This document shows positions 17,531-27,513 of a stretch of DNA of 55,583 nt, piece after piece. A program made the translations under genes and the position numbers. The notes beneath the pieces are model-generated. The model did not search any database. It was given only the letters and a program-made list of their open reading frames with translations, and was not told the origin of the DNA. This DNA is from Candidatus Propionivibrio aalborgensis. Lineage in GTDB: Bacteria > Pseudomonadota > Gammaproteobacteria > Burkholderiales > Rhodocyclaceae. Position 1 is the stretch's first letter, and each line of letters starts with the position of its first letter. The stretch is taken from assembly GCF_900089945.1 (NCBI RefSeq), contig NZ_FLQY01000012.1, positions 1 through 55,583 of the forward strand. The letters run 5' to 3'.

Positions 17531-17764
17531 TCAGATCTCGCCGCGTGCGCGCAGGTCAGCGAGCACGACGTCGATACCGTTCTTGTCGATGGTGCGCAGT
17601 CCGGCGTTCGATACTCGCAGGCGCACCCAGTGGTTTTCGCTCTCTACCCAGAAGCGGCGGTACTGCAGATTCGGCAGGAAGCGGCGCTTGGTTCGATTGT
17701 TGGCATGGGAAACATTGTTCCCGACCATCGGGCCTTTGCCCGTCACTTGGCAGACTCGCGCCAT
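17531..17764 (-). CDS. rpmB: 50S ribosomal protein L28
   Basis: A 77-aa basic protein, [23 protein letters not shown] at the N-terminus and [21 protein letters not shown] in the middle, a full-length match to bacterial L28. First gene of rpmB-rpmG. radC lies upstream on the same strand, a neighbourhood conserved in many Proteobacteria. Confidence 0.97.
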   Translation of the reverse strand: MARVCQVTGKGPMVGNNVSHANNRTKRRFLPNLQYRRFWVESENHWVRLRVSNAGLRTIDKNGIDVVLADLRARGEI

Positions 17765-17862
17765 GATTGTTGCTCCAGTTGTGCTTGGGATGAAGGTCGG
17801 GGATTCTAGCTCAAAACAAGGGCTTGCCTCAAGTTAATTGTGCGATGCGATTTGTGAGCGGC

Positions 17863-18540
17863 CTATAGCAACCCGCGTTCGGCAAACGACAGGGGCTGGT
17901 TTTGTCCGGCCACGATGAAGTGATCCAGAACTCGCACGTCAACCAGGGCCAGCGCCTGCTTGAGCTCCCGCGTCAGCAACTGGTCGGCGTTGGAAGGTTC
18001 GGCGACGCCGGAGGGATGATTGTGCGCCAGAACCACCGCAGCAGCGTTGTGCCACAGCGCTTTCTTGACCACCTCGCGCGGATAGACACTGGTTTGCGTC
18101 AGCGTGCCGTGGAACAGCTCTTCGGCGGCGATCAGGCAGTTTTGAGCGTCCAGCCACAGCGCGAGAAAGACCTCATGCGCCAGCCCGGCCAGATGCAGGC
18201 GCAGATAATCGCGCACTGCAGCCGGCGTCGAGAAAGCATTGCTCCGCTTCATTTCCTCGGCCAGAGCCCGGCGCGACATTTCAAGAACAGCCTGCAACTG
18301 GGCGTATTTGGCTGGCCCCATGCCGGATATGGCGGAGAAATCGTCTCGAGTCGCCGAGAACAGGCGATTCAGGCTGCCGAAATGCTGGATCAACTCGCGA
18401 GCCAGATCAACCGCACTCTTTCCCTTCATGCCGACTCGCAGAAAGATAGCCAGCAATTCAGCGTCGGTCAGTGCCGCGGCGCCTTGCGCCAGCAAGCGTT
18501 CACGCGGGCGTTCGTTTTCCGGCCAGTCGGTAATTGCCAT
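17863..18540 (-). CDS. radC: RadC/UPF0758 JAB-domain protein
   Basis: A 225-aa protein with an N-terminal helix-hairpin-helix region ([16 protein letters not shown]) and a C-terminal JAB/MPN metallopeptidase-like domain carrying [16 protein letters not shown], the HxH...S...D zinc motif. The historical link to DNA repair is not well supported, and the real role is unclear. The frame opens at 18585, but [17 protein letters not shown] from ATG 18540 is the usual family start. Divergent from coaBC. Confidence 0.93.
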   Translation of the reverse strand: MAITDWPENERPRERLLAQGAAALTDAELLAIFLRVGMKGKSAVDLARELIQHFGSLNRLFSATRDDFSAISGMGPAKYAQLQAVLEMSRRALAEEMKRSNAFSTPAAVRDYLRLHLAGLAHEVFLALWLDAQNCLIAAEELFHGTLTQTSVYPREVVKKALWHNAAAVVLAHNHPSGVAEPSNADQLLTRELKQALALVDVRVLDHFIVAGQNQPLSFAERGLL

Positions 18541-18602
18541 TTTGCAATCTCGGTTAGAATGTTCCGTCTGGCATTCTATCGCCAAGCTCTCGGGTCATTC
18601 GC

Positions 18603-19793
18603 ATGGAATTGAAAGATCGACGTATTGCTCTCGGCATCACCGGCGGAATTGCTGCCTACAAGGCGGCCGAACTGGTTCGATTGCTGATCAAGGAGGGCGC
18701 CACTGTGCAGGTGGTAATGACCGAGGCAGCCACCCACTTCGTAACGCCTGTCACCTTCCAGGCGCTCTCCGGCAGACCTGTATTCAGCGACCAATGGGAT
18801 GCGCGTATGGCCAACAACATGGCGCACATCGATCTGTCGCGCGAAGCCGACGTTCTGCTCGTCGCACCGGCTTCGGCCGATTTTCTTGCCAAGCTGGCCA
18901 ACGGGTTGGCTGACGATCTGCTGAGCACACTTGCTCTGGCACGTGACTGCCCGCTGCTGGCGGCACCGGCGATGAACCGGCAGATGTGGGAGAACGCGGC
19001 AACGCAACGCAATATCGCCACGCTGATTGACGATGGCATTAACATATTTGGCCCGGACTGCGGCGATCAGGCCTGTGGAGAGAACGGCCAGGGTCGCATG
19101 ATCGAGCCGGCAGAAATCGGGGCCCGATTGATTGCCCACTTCCAGCCCAAACGACTCAATGGCAAGAAGGTTCTGCTGACCGCCGGGCCGACCTTCGAAG
19201 CCATCGATCCGGTTCGCGGCATCACCAATCTGTCGAGCGGAAAAATGGGTTTTGCCTTGGCCCGCGCGGCGCAGGAAGCCGGAGCCAAGGTTACCCTGGT
19301 CAGCGGCCCGGTCAGTCAGCCGACACCACCCGGAGTGAATCGCATCGACGTCATCAGCGCACTCGAAATGCACACTGCCGTCATGCAACATGCCGCCGCA
19401 CAGGACGTATTCATCGGTGTCGCTGCAGTGGCCGACTACCGCCCGCAAGCCGTTGCCGAGCACAAAATCAAGAAAGACGGACAGAGTGCGCCGCCCATTG
19501 AACTGGTCCAGAATCCGGATATTCTGGCCGATGTCGCTGCCCTGCCCGCACCGCCGCTATGCGTCGGTTTCGCTGCCGAAAGCCGGAATCTGGCGGAATA
19601 CGCGGAGAAAAAGCGCATGACAAAGAAGATACCGCTGATCGTCGGCAACCTGATTCAACACGGCTTCGGCGGCGACGACAACACCCTGACCCTGTTCGAC
19701 GCAGATGGTGCAACCCCGCTTCCGCCTGGATCGAAACTGGAGTTGGCCAGGGCGCTCATCGGGCACATTGCCGCGCTGGTCGAGGGACGCTGA
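18603..19793 (+). CDS. coaBC: Bifunctional phosphopantothenoylcysteine decarboxylase/phosphopantothenate-cysteine ligase
   Basis: Two steps of coenzyme A synthesis. The N-terminal flavoprotein decarboxylase half has GITGGIAAYKAAELVRLL, PVTFQALSG, a DLSREAD histidine region (HIDLSREAD) and the APAMNRQMW substrate clamp with its downstream cysteine (CGDQACGENGQGRM). The C-terminal synthetase half has TAGPTFEAIDPVRGITN, SSGKMGFALA and AAVADYRP. The length of 396 aa is standard. It is followed without a gap by a small membrane protein gene and dut. Confidence 0.96.
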   Translation: MELKDRRIALGITGGIAAYKAAELVRLLIKEGATVQVVMTEAATHFVTPVTFQALSGRPVFSDQWDARMANNMAHIDLSREADVLLVAPASADFLAKLANGLADDLLSTLALARDCPLLAAPAMNRQMWENAATQRNIATLIDDGINIFGPDCGDQACGENGQGRMIEPAEIGARLIAHFQPKRLNGKKVLLTAGPTFEAIDPVRGITNLSSGKMGFALARAAQEAGAKVTLVSGPVSQPTPPGVNRIDVISALEMHTAVMQHAAAQDVFIGVAAVADYRPQAVAEHKIKKDGQSAPPIELVQNPDILADVAALPAPPLCVGFAAESRNLAEYAEKKRMTKKIPLIVGNLIQHGFGGDDNTLTLFDADGATPLPPGSKLELARALIGHIAALVEGR

Positions 19794-19999
19794 TGCACTC
19801 GCAGCATAGTGACTCTGCTAAGGATTACGCGCGCGAGAAGACCCGTTACATCGTCGGTCGTGCAGCACTCAGACGCGCCAGCCGGACGATCCAGGACTGG
19901 CAGTTGGAAGAACAGGAGAAGGGTCAGCTTGCAAGACGCATCGCCATCTGCCTGCTTATCGTTGTGCTTCTTGGCGTTGCCCTATCCATCTTCATCTGA
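19793..19999 (+). CDS. Small single-pass membrane protein of unknown function
   Basis: A 68-aa protein whose ATG overlaps the coaBC stop as TGATG. The first 45 residues are polar and charged ([20 protein letters not shown], then [19 protein letters not shown]). Residues about 48-67 ([20 protein letters not shown]) form one transmembrane helix at the C-terminus. It lies between coaBC and dut, 11 bp before dut. I do not recognise a family. Coupled translation and codon use support a real gene. Confidence 0.65.
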   Translation: MHSQHSDSAKDYAREKTRYIVGRAALRRASRTIQDWQLEEQEKGQLARRIAICLLIVVLLGVALSIFI

Positions 20000-20010
20000 C
20001 AGGAAACAAC

Positions 20011-20460
20011 ATGCATCGCATCGACGTTCGTCTCCTCGACTCTCGACTCAAGGACAACCCGCCGCACTACGCCACTCCCGGTTCAGCCGGACTGGATCTA
20101 CGCGCCTGCATCGAGGCTCCGGTGAAAATCCACCCCGGCGACACCATGCTGATTCCAACGGGCATCGCCATTCATCTCGCCGACCCCGGACTGGCGGCAA
20201 TGATTCTGCCGCGTTCCGGCCTGGGTCATAAACACGGCATTGTGCTCGGCAATCTGGTGGGATTGATCGACTCCGACTACCAGGGCGAAATCATGGTATC
20301 CACCTGGAATCGAGGCAAAGAGAGCTTCACGCTCAATCCGCTTGACCGTCTGGCGCAACTCGTTATCGTTCCGGTAATGCAGGTTGCATTCGACGTGGTT
20401 GACGAGTTCACCATCAGCACGCGTGGCTCCGGCGGCTTCGGCAGTACTGGAAAATCCTGA
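20011..20460 (+). CDS. dut: Deoxyuridine 5'-triphosphate nucleotidohydrolase
   Basis: Hydrolyses dUTP to dUMP, keeping uracil out of DNA and feeding thymidylate synthesis. The 149-aa protein shows the five trimeric dUTPase motifs, including [42 protein letters not shown] and the C-terminal [17 protein letters not shown] precedes the ATG. The coaBC-dut neighbourhood is common in Proteobacteria. Confidence 0.97.
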   Translation: MHRIDVRLLDSRLKDNPPHYATPGSAGLDLRACIEAPVKIHPGDTMLIPTGIAIHLADPGLAAMILPRSGLGHKHGIVLGNLVGLIDSDYQGEIMVSTWNRGKESFTLNPLDRLAQLVIVPVMQVAFDVVDEFTISTRGSGGFGSTGKS

Positions 20461-20498
20461 TAACGCATTCATGCAGCCAACAGGCAAAGGAAGAAGAC

Positions 20499-20912
20499 GT
20501 GCCGCATCAACAGACCATTGAGGCATCCACAAACGGTCGGGGAACGACGGAAATTACCGCTGAGGTCGCCAGGATCGTCCGCGCTTCGCACATCGAAACC
20601 GGTCTGGTCAATGTTTTTGTTCTGCATACGAGTTGCTCGGTCATTCTTACCGAAAATGCCGATCCGACGGTGCGCAGGGATCTTGAAACACTTGCGCTGC
20701 GCTGGGCGCCCGACGGCGACTCCGCGTATCGACACGACAGCGAAGGTGATGACGACATGGCGGCGCATGGCAGAAACATTCTGGCGGGCAGCTCAATCAC
20801 GGTGCCGGTAAGCAACGGCGACCTCAAGCTGGGAACCTGGCAAGGTATCTATTTGTGGGAACACCGGACTTTCTCCCATCGCCGAAGAATCGTCGTGACC
20901 GTCATCGGCTGA
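20499..20912 (+). CDS. yjbQ: YjbQ/UPF0047 family protein
   Basis: A 137-aa protein of the YjbQ family, annotated as secondary thiamine-phosphate synthase. Signature elements are GLVNVFVLHTSCSVILTENADP, the RHDSEGDDDMAAH stretch and the end region GTWQGIYLWEHR. His and acidic residues there probably bind metal. The GTG start at 20499 follows AAAGGAAG; an ATG at 20471 is out of frame. Convergent with pabB. Confidence 0.88.
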   Translation: MPHQQTIEASTNGRGTTEITAEVARIVRASHIETGLVNVFVLHTSCSVILTENADPTVRRDLETLALRWAPDGDSAYRHDSEGDDDMAAHGRNILAGSSITVPVSNGDLKLGTWQGIYLWEHRTFSHRRRIVVTVIG

Positions 20913-20947
20913 CGGTTCGGAGAAGACCTGTCACCCTCGCCGACACT

Positions 20948-22732
20948 TCAGGTCTGCAGGCTCACCGAAACCAGCCCGCGCAAGCTGTTTGCCAGGTAGA
21001 TCGGCGACGCACTGAGCAAGTCGTCCCGATCCAGGACGCACTCGACGGCGCGCCCCGTTTCAAGAAGCTGCCGGCGCATGACGCCCGGAAGCAGTCCACA
21101 AGACAACGGCGGCGTCAGCAGAACGCCACCGCGCTCTACAAATACGTTGCTGCGCGCGCCCTCGCACACTTCTTCACGCGTATTGAGAAAAATCGCATCG
21201 AACACATCCGGGCATGCGGCCAGCCGGGCCAGGGCCCGATCATACATGCCGCGCGCGCTGGTCTTGTGGCGCAGAAGGTAGTTCTCGGCATCCACGCGTT
21301 CGTCCGCTACAACTACCTTCCATGATTGAATGCCGTCATCCATCGAAGTAAGGCTGATCAGATAGTGGCCGTTGTGGGAAAGAGTCAAACGAACCCGGAA
21401 AATACCGGTTGTCTGAGCCGATGCCTGCTCCGACAGACTCGCCGCAATCGACGAGACATCACACGCAAAGCCCAGGGCAAACGCCGAAGCCTTAAGCCGC
21501 TCCAGATGGAAGTCCAGAAGACGATACGCCCCGTGCTCCAAACGCATGGTTTCAATGAGCTTGAAACCAGGGTCAAAGCCCGTGAGAAACTGCGATTTCA
21601 GGAGGCATTCGGCATATTCGCGTTCGGGCTCCGAATCAATGACGACGCCGCTACCGACGCCGAGGCGAGCCCGCCCATCAGGGGCAAGCGCAAGCGTCCG
21701 AATCGCTACATTGAAACGACAATCGCCGTTAGGCGCCATCCAGCCCAGCGACCCCGTGTAGATGCCGCGCGGAGAGTCCTCCAACTCCGAGATACGCTGC
21801 ATGGCGCGAATTTTCGGAGCGCCGGTAATCGAACCGCAAGGAAATAGCGCCCGGAACAAGTCATAGAGGCACACATCGGGCAGCTCTGCCGAAACTGTCG
21901 ATACGACCTGCCACAGAGTCGGATAGGCTTCAACTTCGCACAAGGATTCAACCCGCACCTTGCCGGGCAACGCCAGCTTCCCCAGATCGTTACGCAGCAG
22001 GTCGACGATCATGATGTTCTCGGCGCGCTCCTTCTCCGACGCCAGCAATTCATTGCGCCTCACAACATCGTCTGACGGCGACGCACCACGTTGAGTGGTT
22101 CCCTTCATCGGGCGCGTAAGGACTCGACCGCCGATCCGCTCGAAAAACAGTTCAGGAGAAAAGGAAAGCAGTATTTCCTCTTGCGTGTCGATGTAAGCTC
22201 CATGACGCACCGGCTGGCGTTCGCGCAGTCGGGCGTATAGCGCCAGCGGATGGCCGTAGAGCCTGAAATCGATCGGGAAGGTGAGATTGATCTGGTAGCA
22301 ATCGCCGTCGGCAATCCAGCGCCTTATCTGCTCGACCTTTGACGCATGTTCTTCAGCATCGAGGGCCGCCACAAGGTCGGCCACCCCCACAACCCGATCC
22401 TGTTCGGAAACGCCAGCCAGCTGCTCACTGAAAAACGCTTCGAGCGCCGCCGGGTCAAGCTGCCGGGCCTGACCAAACACCCAACCCCGCAACAACGGGC
22501 GCCCGGTTTTCGGCAAGGTGCTGGCGGGCTCGAAACACCCGCCAAGCGCATAGTCCGCAGCAAGAGCTACCCATTCGCCCTGCCTTGCAGCCGCTTCAAA
22601 TGCGGAAAATACCGACGCCAAATCATCGCGGCGTTCATCATCGCCATCGAAAATGATCGCTCGTCGATACTCCGACAAAAGAATGGCATGACCGTTATCG
22701 CTGTCAAACAATGCGAAACGGCCATCGATCAT
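20948..22732 (-). CDS. pabB: Fused aminodeoxychorismate synthase component I and 4-amino-4-deoxychorismate lyase (PabB-PabC)
   Basis: A 594-aa enzyme for p-aminobenzoate in folate synthesis. Residues to about 365 form the chorismate-utilising domain: ADGDCYQINLT, RPMKGTTQRG with the PabB-type lysine, IVDLLRNDLG, YPTLWQVVSTV, CGSITGAPKIRAMQ and GSGVVIDSEPE. From about 380 a class IV aminotransferase-like domain follows (LIETMRLEHGAYRLLDFHLERL), with the pyridoxal-phosphate lysine in RHKTSARGMYD and NTREEVCEGARSNVFV. The glutaminase subunit PabA is not nearby. Convergent with yjbQ. Confidence 0.93.
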   Translation of the reverse strand: MIDGRFALFDSDNGHAILLSEYRRAIIFDGDDERRDDLASVFSAFEAAARQGEWVALAADYALGGCFEPASTLPKTGRPLLRGWVFGQARQLDPAALEAFFSEQLAGVSEQDRVVGVADLVAALDAEEHASKVEQIRRWIADGDCYQINLTFPIDFRLYGHPLALYARLRERQPVRHGAYIDTQEEILLSFSPELFFERIGGRVLTRPMKGTTQRGASPSDDVVRRNELLASEKERAENIMIVDLLRNDLGKLALPGKVRVESLCEVEAYPTLWQVVSTVSAELPDVCLYDLFRALFPCGSITGAPKIRAMQRISELEDSPRGIYTGSLGWMAPNGDCRFNVAIRTLALAPDGRARLGVGSGVVIDSEPEREYAECLLKSQFLTGFDPGFKLIETMRLEHGAYRLLDFHLERLKASAFALGFACDVSSIAASLSEQASAQTTGIFRVRLTLSHNGHYLISLTSMDDGIQSWKVVVADERVDAENYLLRHKTSARGMYDRALARLAACPDVFDAIFLNTREEVCEGARSNVFVERGGVLLTPPLSCGLLPGVMRRQLLETGRAVECVLDRDDLLSASPIYLANSLRGLVSVSLQT

Positions 22733-22793
22733 GATCAGCGTTCAGTCTTGAAGAAACGGTTCTGCTGCCGGCAAGCTGTTGCTAGATGGATGT

Positions 22794-24314
22794 TCAACCG
22801 CCATCCTTTTTCAGCTTCGCCTCTTCGGCCAGCAACTTGCGCAATTCGCGGAGTCGCGCATCAGCGGCAGATTTTTCATAGAAATTGCCATCGGTTGCCT
22901 GCTGTGCGAACTGCAACTGCTCAACCGCCTGCCCGAGCTGCCCCTGCAGGAAATAGAACTCGGCTTGCGCCCGATGCTGCTGCAAGCGCCTGCCCAGGGC
23001 AGAATATGATCTGGCTTGCAGGCCATAGAGTTTGTAGTCAGAAAAACTGAGCTGCACTTGTGAATCCAGAAACTGCAAGGCCTGTTCGTACTGCCTCCCC
23101 GCATAAAGCGACTCGGCATACCCATAGACGAGCGACTTGGCCTGAGGAAAGCGTAACAGGGCATCGCGATAGATGTCCTGGGCAGCAGGCAAGTCCCCGG
23201 CGGCCGCCCTGATCTCGGCAGCCAGATCGGCAATAATTGGCGACGCCACCTTGAGGGCTTTGAGAGCGTCCATTTCACGCTGCGCAGCCGGAACGTCCTT
23301 GGCCCTCATGAAGGCAAAGGCGAGCCCGTACTGAGCGGCCGCCTGCGATGCATATTTCCTTTCCCGCAACAGGGTTTCAAACTCACTCACGGCCTCGCGT
23401 GGCGTACCCATCAGCGCGCGCAGCTTGGCGCGCACGAGATGAAAATCGAGGCTGCTGACAACCTGCCGATAGGGCGAGCTCTGCGCCCGGTTCTGCATAT
23501 CGGAAATCCGTTCGATCGTCAGCGGATGCGTACGCAAATAGACGGGCGCATTGTTCTCGTAAACTCGCCCAGCCTTCTGCATGCGTTCGAAGAAATCGCT
23601 CATGCCACGAACATCGAAGCCGGCCTTCTCGAGGGTTCTATAGCCCGAGCGATCTGCCTCCCGCTCAAAATCCCGGCTGAACCCAAGCTGCGATTGAATC
23701 ACGCCGGCCTGCACCGAAGATATTGTGGCCATGCCGATATTTGCATTGGCACGGGCAGCAAGCAGGCCAACGGCCATGGCGATCATGCTTGGAATCGTAT
23801 TCTGCTTTTCCTTGGCGATCTGCCGGGCCAGATGGTTCTGCGTCACGTGCCCGATTTCGTGAGCAATCACGCCCGCCAGTTCCGACTCGGACTGTGCTGT
23901 AAGAATGGTTCCGGTATTTACGCCGATAAAGCCACCGAACATCGCGAACGCGTTTACCGTGTTGTCGCGAATGGCAAAAAAGTGAAAATCGCCAACCGGA
24001 TTCGCACTGGCTTCAACAAGGCGGTGGCCCAGGCGATTGAGGTAGTCGTTGATTTCCGGATCGTCGACGTAGCTGGGTTCACGCAGTCGAATCTCGTTCA
24101 TGATGCTCTCGCCGATCCGGCGCTCAACCTGCGGCGAAAAATCGGCACGCGCCGACTCTCCGAGATCCGGGAGCTCAGCGGCCCATGAATTCGGGAATCC
24201 CGAGACCGCTATTGCCACCGTCAGCTGCAAGACGGCACGGACTATGCGGAATAGCGAGCTGGAAAGGCAGAAGTTCACTATGTTCATGAATACAATTCCA
24301 AGTACATGCCGCAA
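22794..24314 (-). CDS. bepA: BepA-like periplasmic M48 metalloprotease with TPR repeats
   Basis: A 506-aa outer-membrane-assembly protease/chaperone homologue. A hydrophobic N-terminal segment ending PNSWAAE serves as signal peptide. The M48 domain follows, with AVIAHEIGHVTQNHLARQ holding the HExxH-type zinc site (HEIGH) and a downstream READRSGYRTLEKAGFD glutamate. The C-terminal half is made of tetratricopeptide-like helices (QAEFYFLQGQLGQAVEQL). The frame permits later starts (MNIVNFC), so the exact start is uncertain. Confidence 0.9.
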   Translation of the reverse strand: MRHVLGIVFMNIVNFCLSSSLFRIVRAVLQLTVAIAVSGFPNSWAAELPDLGESARADFSPQVERRIGESIMNEIRLREPSYVDDPEINDYLNRLGHRLVEASANPVGDFHFFAIRDNTVNAFAMFGGFIGVNTGTILTAQSESELAGVIAHEIGHVTQNHLARQIAKEKQNTIPSMIAMAVGLLAARANANIGMATISSVQAGVIQSQLGFSRDFEREADRSGYRTLEKAGFDVRGMSDFFERMQKAGRVYENNAPVYLRTHPLTIERISDMQNRAQSSPYRQVVSSLDFHLVRAKLRALMGTPREAVSEFETLLRERKYASQAAAQYGLAFAFMRAKDVPAAQREMDALKALKVASPIIADLAAEIRAAAGDLPAAQDIYRDALLRFPQAKSLVYGYAESLYAGRQYEQALQFLDSQVQLSFSDYKLYGLQARSYSALGRRLQQHRAQAEFYFLQGQLGQAVEQLQFAQQATDGNFYEKSAADARLRELRKLLAEEAKLKKDGG

Positions 24315-24382
24315 TGATACCGGACTCGATCGTATCGCCGTGTTTCCAGATGTTTCAGGCGTGCCCTGTCAAATTCGCTCGA

Positions 24383-24409
24383 CGAAAAAAAACCCGCCAA
24401 AGGCGGGTT
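24383..24409 (-). terminator. Terminator after cspA
   Basis: Minus strand: AACCCGCC, TTT loop, GGCGGGTT, then a run of T (the A tract at 24385-24392). It ends the cold-shock transcript. Confidence 0.87.
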
Positions 24410-24435
24410 TTCTCGGCGCAGCTCTGAGACTAAGC

Positions 24436-24639
24436 TCAGGCACGCCCAATATTCGAAGCCTGCTTGCCCTTAGGACCCTGCGTAACGTCGAAGGAAACCT
24501 TCTCGCCCTCTTTGAGGGTCTTGAATCCGCCCATGGTGATCGCGGAAAAATGCGCAAAAAGATCTTCGCTGCCATCATCCGGAGTAATGAAACCGAAACC
24601 CTTGGCGTCATTGAACCACTTAACTGTACCTGTTGCCAT
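24436..24639 (-). CDS. cspA: Cold-shock protein, CspA family
   Basis: Single-stranded nucleic acid chaperone of 67 aa. RNP1 (KGFGFITP) and RNP2 (DLFAHFS) are intact, within [17 protein letters not shown] and the C-terminal [13 protein letters not shown] 24639 is preceded by AAGGAAG; the frame extends upstream to 24690 without family match. The gap to divergent clpS (232 bp) leaves room for a structured 5' leader, as is usual for cold-shock genes. Confidence 0.96.
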   Translation of the reverse strand: MATGTVKWFNDAKGFGFITPDDGSEDLFAHFSAITMGGFKTLKEGEKVSFDVTQGPKGKQASNIGRA

Positions 24640-24837
24640 ATTGCTACTTCCTTGAAAAGAGACAAGATCCGGGCATCGCCCGACGTGCATGTTTGAAATT
24701 CAAATTAGGACTTGAACCAAAACATGAAGACTTTTTACGCTAGTTATGGTGGATGCGTCAAGCATTTTTGAACGCGAATGCCGGCACAGCGGGATTTGTA
24801 CAACGAAAGAGGCAAACAAAGCGGTTCTAAAGTGGTT

Positions 24838-24865
24838 TTGCACATTCGAAAAGACTGGTTAGAAT
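24838..24865 (+). promoter_or_regulatory. clpS promoter
   Basis: TTGCAC (24838-24843) and TAGAAT (24860-24865) with a 16-bp spacer. The -10 box ends only 6 bp before the clpS ATG at 24872, so the transcript would start at or next to the start codon. Confidence 0.55.
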
Positions 24866-24871
24866 TGAATC

Positions 24872-25180
24872 ATGGCAAAACAGCAGCAGGAAGGTTCCGT
24901 ACTCGAGGCTAAACGCAGCAAGACCGCGCCGCCGCCGCTTTACACCGTACTGTTGCTCAACGACGATTTCACGCCAATGGAGTTTGTTGTTCTTGTGTTG
25001 CAGCGGTTTTTTTCCATGAACAGAGAACAAGCAATGCAAATCATGCTCAAAGTACATATCGAGGGGCGAGGCGTCTGTGGAGTTTATCCGCGTGATGTGG
25101 CCGCCACCAAGGTCGAGCAGGTTGCGATCTTCGCCAGGGAAAACCAGCATCCCCTGGCGTGTGTAATGGAGGAAAACTGA
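24872..25180 (+). CDS. clpS: ClpS, ClpAP adaptor for N-end-rule substrates
   Basis: Adaptor of 102 aa that hands proteins with destabilising N-termini to ClpA. The core motif [20 protein letters not shown] is at about residues 28-47, including the Asn-Asp pair that binds the substrate N-terminus. [23 protein letters not shown] forms the ClpA-binding face. Its stop is immediately followed by the clpA ATG. No Shine-Dalgarno is visible before its ATG. Confidence 0.96.
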   Translation: MAKQQQEGSVLEAKRSKTAPPPLYTVLLLNDDFTPMEFVVLVLQRFFSMNREQAMQIMLKVHIEGRGVCGVYPRDVAATKVEQVAIFARENQHPLACVMEEN

Positions 25181-27439
25181 ATGATTGCGCAAGAGCTTGA
25201 AGTCAGCCTGCACATGGCTTTTGTCGAGGCACGACAAAAGCGCCATGAGTTCATCACGGTCGAGCACCTTCTGCTTGCGCTGCTTGACAACACCTCAGCC
25301 GCCGAGACCTTGCGCGCCTGTGGCGGAAACATAGAACAGCTTCGCAAGGATTTGACCAAGTTCATCGTTGAGCACACGCCGACGGTCGACGGTGAAGACG
25401 ATATCGATACGCAACCCACGCTCGGTTTTCAGCGCGTTATCCAACGCGCCATCCTGCATGTCCAGTCTTCCGGTAAGAAAGAGGTCAATGGCGCCAATGT
25501 CCTGGTCGCGATTTTTGGCGAAAAGGATTCACACGCGGCGTATTACCTGCAGAAACAGGGAATCGCCCGCCTTGATGTAGTCAATTACATTTCCCACGGC
25601 ATCAGCAAGGTACCGCAAGGCACGGTGCGCAGCGAAAATGATGTTGAAACCGAAGGTGAAGCCCAGGTCGCCGCCGGGCCGCTGGAGAGCTACACCATCA
25701 ATCTCAACGCACTTGCCCAGCAAGGCAAGATCGATCCTCTGATCGGGCGTGAAAAGGAACTTGAGCGGGTCATCCAGACACTCTGCCGTCGACGCAAGAA
25801 CAACCCCTTGCTGGCAGGCGAAGCGGGGGTGGGCAAAACTGCCATTGCCGAGGGCCTTGCCCGTCGAATCGTTGAAAATAACGTGCCGGAGGTTCTCGAG
25901 AAGGCAAACGTCTACGCACTAGACATGGGCGCGCTGCTGGCGGGCACGAAGTATCGCGGCGACTTCGAGCAGCGCTTAAAAGGCGTTCTGAAGCAACTGA
26001 GCGAAAAACCCCAGGCCATTCTGTTCATCGACGAAATCCATACCCTGATTGGTGCCGGATCGGCTTCCGGCGGCACACTCGATGCGTCGAACCTGCTCAA
26101 ACCGGCGCTTTCCAACGGCCAGCTCAAGTGCATCGGTGCGACAACCTACACCGAGTACCGCGGCATCTTCGAGAAAGACCACGCGTTGTCGCGTCGCTTC
26201 CAAAAAATCGACGTCAATGAACCTTCTATCGCCGAGACCATTGAAATTCTCAAGGGTCTAAAAACCCGCTTCGAGACGCACCACGGCATCAAGTACTCGG
26301 CTGCAGCGTTGACCTCGGCCGTTGAACTCTCGGTACGCTTCATCTCCGACCGCCACCTCCCGGACAAGGCCATCGATGTCATCGATGAAGCCGGTGCCGC
26401 ACAACGCATTCTTCCCAAGTCCCGTCAGAAGAAGATGATTGGCAAGCAGGACATCGAAGAGATCGTGGCCAAGATCGCACGCATTCCCTCGACGCACGTC
26501 TCGACCGATGACCGCAGTTCGCTGAAGAACCTTGACCGCGATCTCAAAGCGGTAGTCTTTGGACAGGAGGCAGCCATCGATGCTCTGACCAGGGCGATCA
26601 AGATGGCACGTTCGGGACTGGGCAATCCAACCAAGCCGATTGGCTGCTTCCTGTTTTCCGGCCCCACTGGCGTCGGCAAAACCGAAGTGGCCAAACAGCT
26701 CGCCTACTGCCTCGGCAATGAATTATTGCGTTATGACATGTCGGAGTACATGGAACGCCATGCGGTTTCAAGGTTGATCGGCGCGCCACCGGGCTATGTC
26801 GGTTTCGAGCAGGGCGGGCAATTGACTGAGGCAGTCACCAAGAAGCCTTATTGCGTACTGTTGCTTGACGAGATCGAAAAAGCCCACCCGGATATTTACA
26901 ACATCCTGTTGCAGGTGATGGACCATGGCACCCTGACGGACAACAACGGCCGCAAGACTGATTTTCGCAACGCGGTCATCATCATGACCACCAATGCCGG
27001 TCAGGAATCCATTCAAAAAACCAGTATGGGCTTTACCAATGTCAAGACGGCAGGCGACGAGATGGTCGAAATAAAACGACTGTTCACGCCCGAGTTCCGC
27101 AACCGGCTCGACGCCACCATTTCCTTCAAGGCACTTGACCACGACATTATTCTGCGCGTGGTCGACAAGTTCCTTATCCAGCTTGAGGAACAGTTGCATG
27201 AGAAGAAGGTGGAAGCCACCTTCACCGATCGGCTGAAGGAACACCTTGCCGCCCATGGATTCGATCCACTGATGGGCGCACGCCCCATGGCGCGCCTGAT
27301 TCAGGACACCATCCGCTCGGCGCTGGCTGACGAATTGCTGTTCGGACGCTTGACCAGCGGCGGTCAGGTAACGGTCGATCTGGACGAAGAGGACAAGGTA
27401 AGACTGGTTTTTGAAGAAGAAGCCGAAGCGGTCGTTTGA
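25181..27439 (+). CDS. clpA: ClpA, ATPase subunit of the ClpAP protease
   Basis: AAA+ unfoldase of 752 aa that feeds proteins to ClpP. The N-domain spans about residues 1-145. AAA module one has [15 protein letters not shown] and the Walker [13 protein letters not shown]. Module two has [15 protein letters not shown] and [12 protein letters not shown]. The absence of a long middle coiled coil separates it from ClpB. GGAGG lies upstream of the ATG. clpP is not in the window. Confidence 0.97.
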   Translation: MIAQELEVSLHMAFVEARQKRHEFITVEHLLLALLDNTSAAETLRACGGNIEQLRKDLTKFIVEHTPTVDGEDDIDTQPTLGFQRVIQRAILHVQSSGKKEVNGANVLVAIFGEKDSHAAYYLQKQGIARLDVVNYISHGISKVPQGTVRSENDVETEGEAQVAAGPLESYTINLNALAQQGKIDPLIGREKELERVIQTLCRRRKNNPLLAGEAGVGKTAIAEGLARRIVENNVPEVLEKANVYALDMGALLAGTKYRGDFEQRLKGVLKQLSEKPQAILFIDEIHTLIGAGSASGGTLDASNLLKPALSNGQLKCIGATTYTEYRGIFEKDHALSRRFQKIDVNEPSIAETIEILKGLKTRFETHHGIKYSAAALTSAVELSVRFISDRHLPDKAIDVIDEAGAAQRILPKSRQKKMIGKQDIEEIVAKIARIPSTHVSTDDRSSLKNLDRDLKAVVFGQEAAIDALTRAIKMARSGLGNPTKPIGCFLFSGPTGVGKTEVAKQLAYCLGNELLRYDMSEYMERHAVSRLIGAPPGYVGFEQGGQLTEAVTKKPYCVLLLDEIEKAHPDIYNILLQVMDHGTLTDNNGRKTDFRNAVIIMTTNAGQESIQKTSMGFTNVKTAGDEMVEIKRLFTPEFRNRLDATISFKALDHDIILRVVDKFLIQLEEQLHEKKVEATFTDRLKEHLAAHGFDPLMGARPMARLIQDTIRSALADELLFGRLTSGGQVTVDLDEEDKVRLVFEEEAEAVV

Positions 27440-27513
27440 CTAGCCTGGACAAGGCGCTCTCCTCAGGGCTTTCTTATCGCCCCCAAGTATTTTGTTTTCA
27501 TTCAGGCCCCCCC

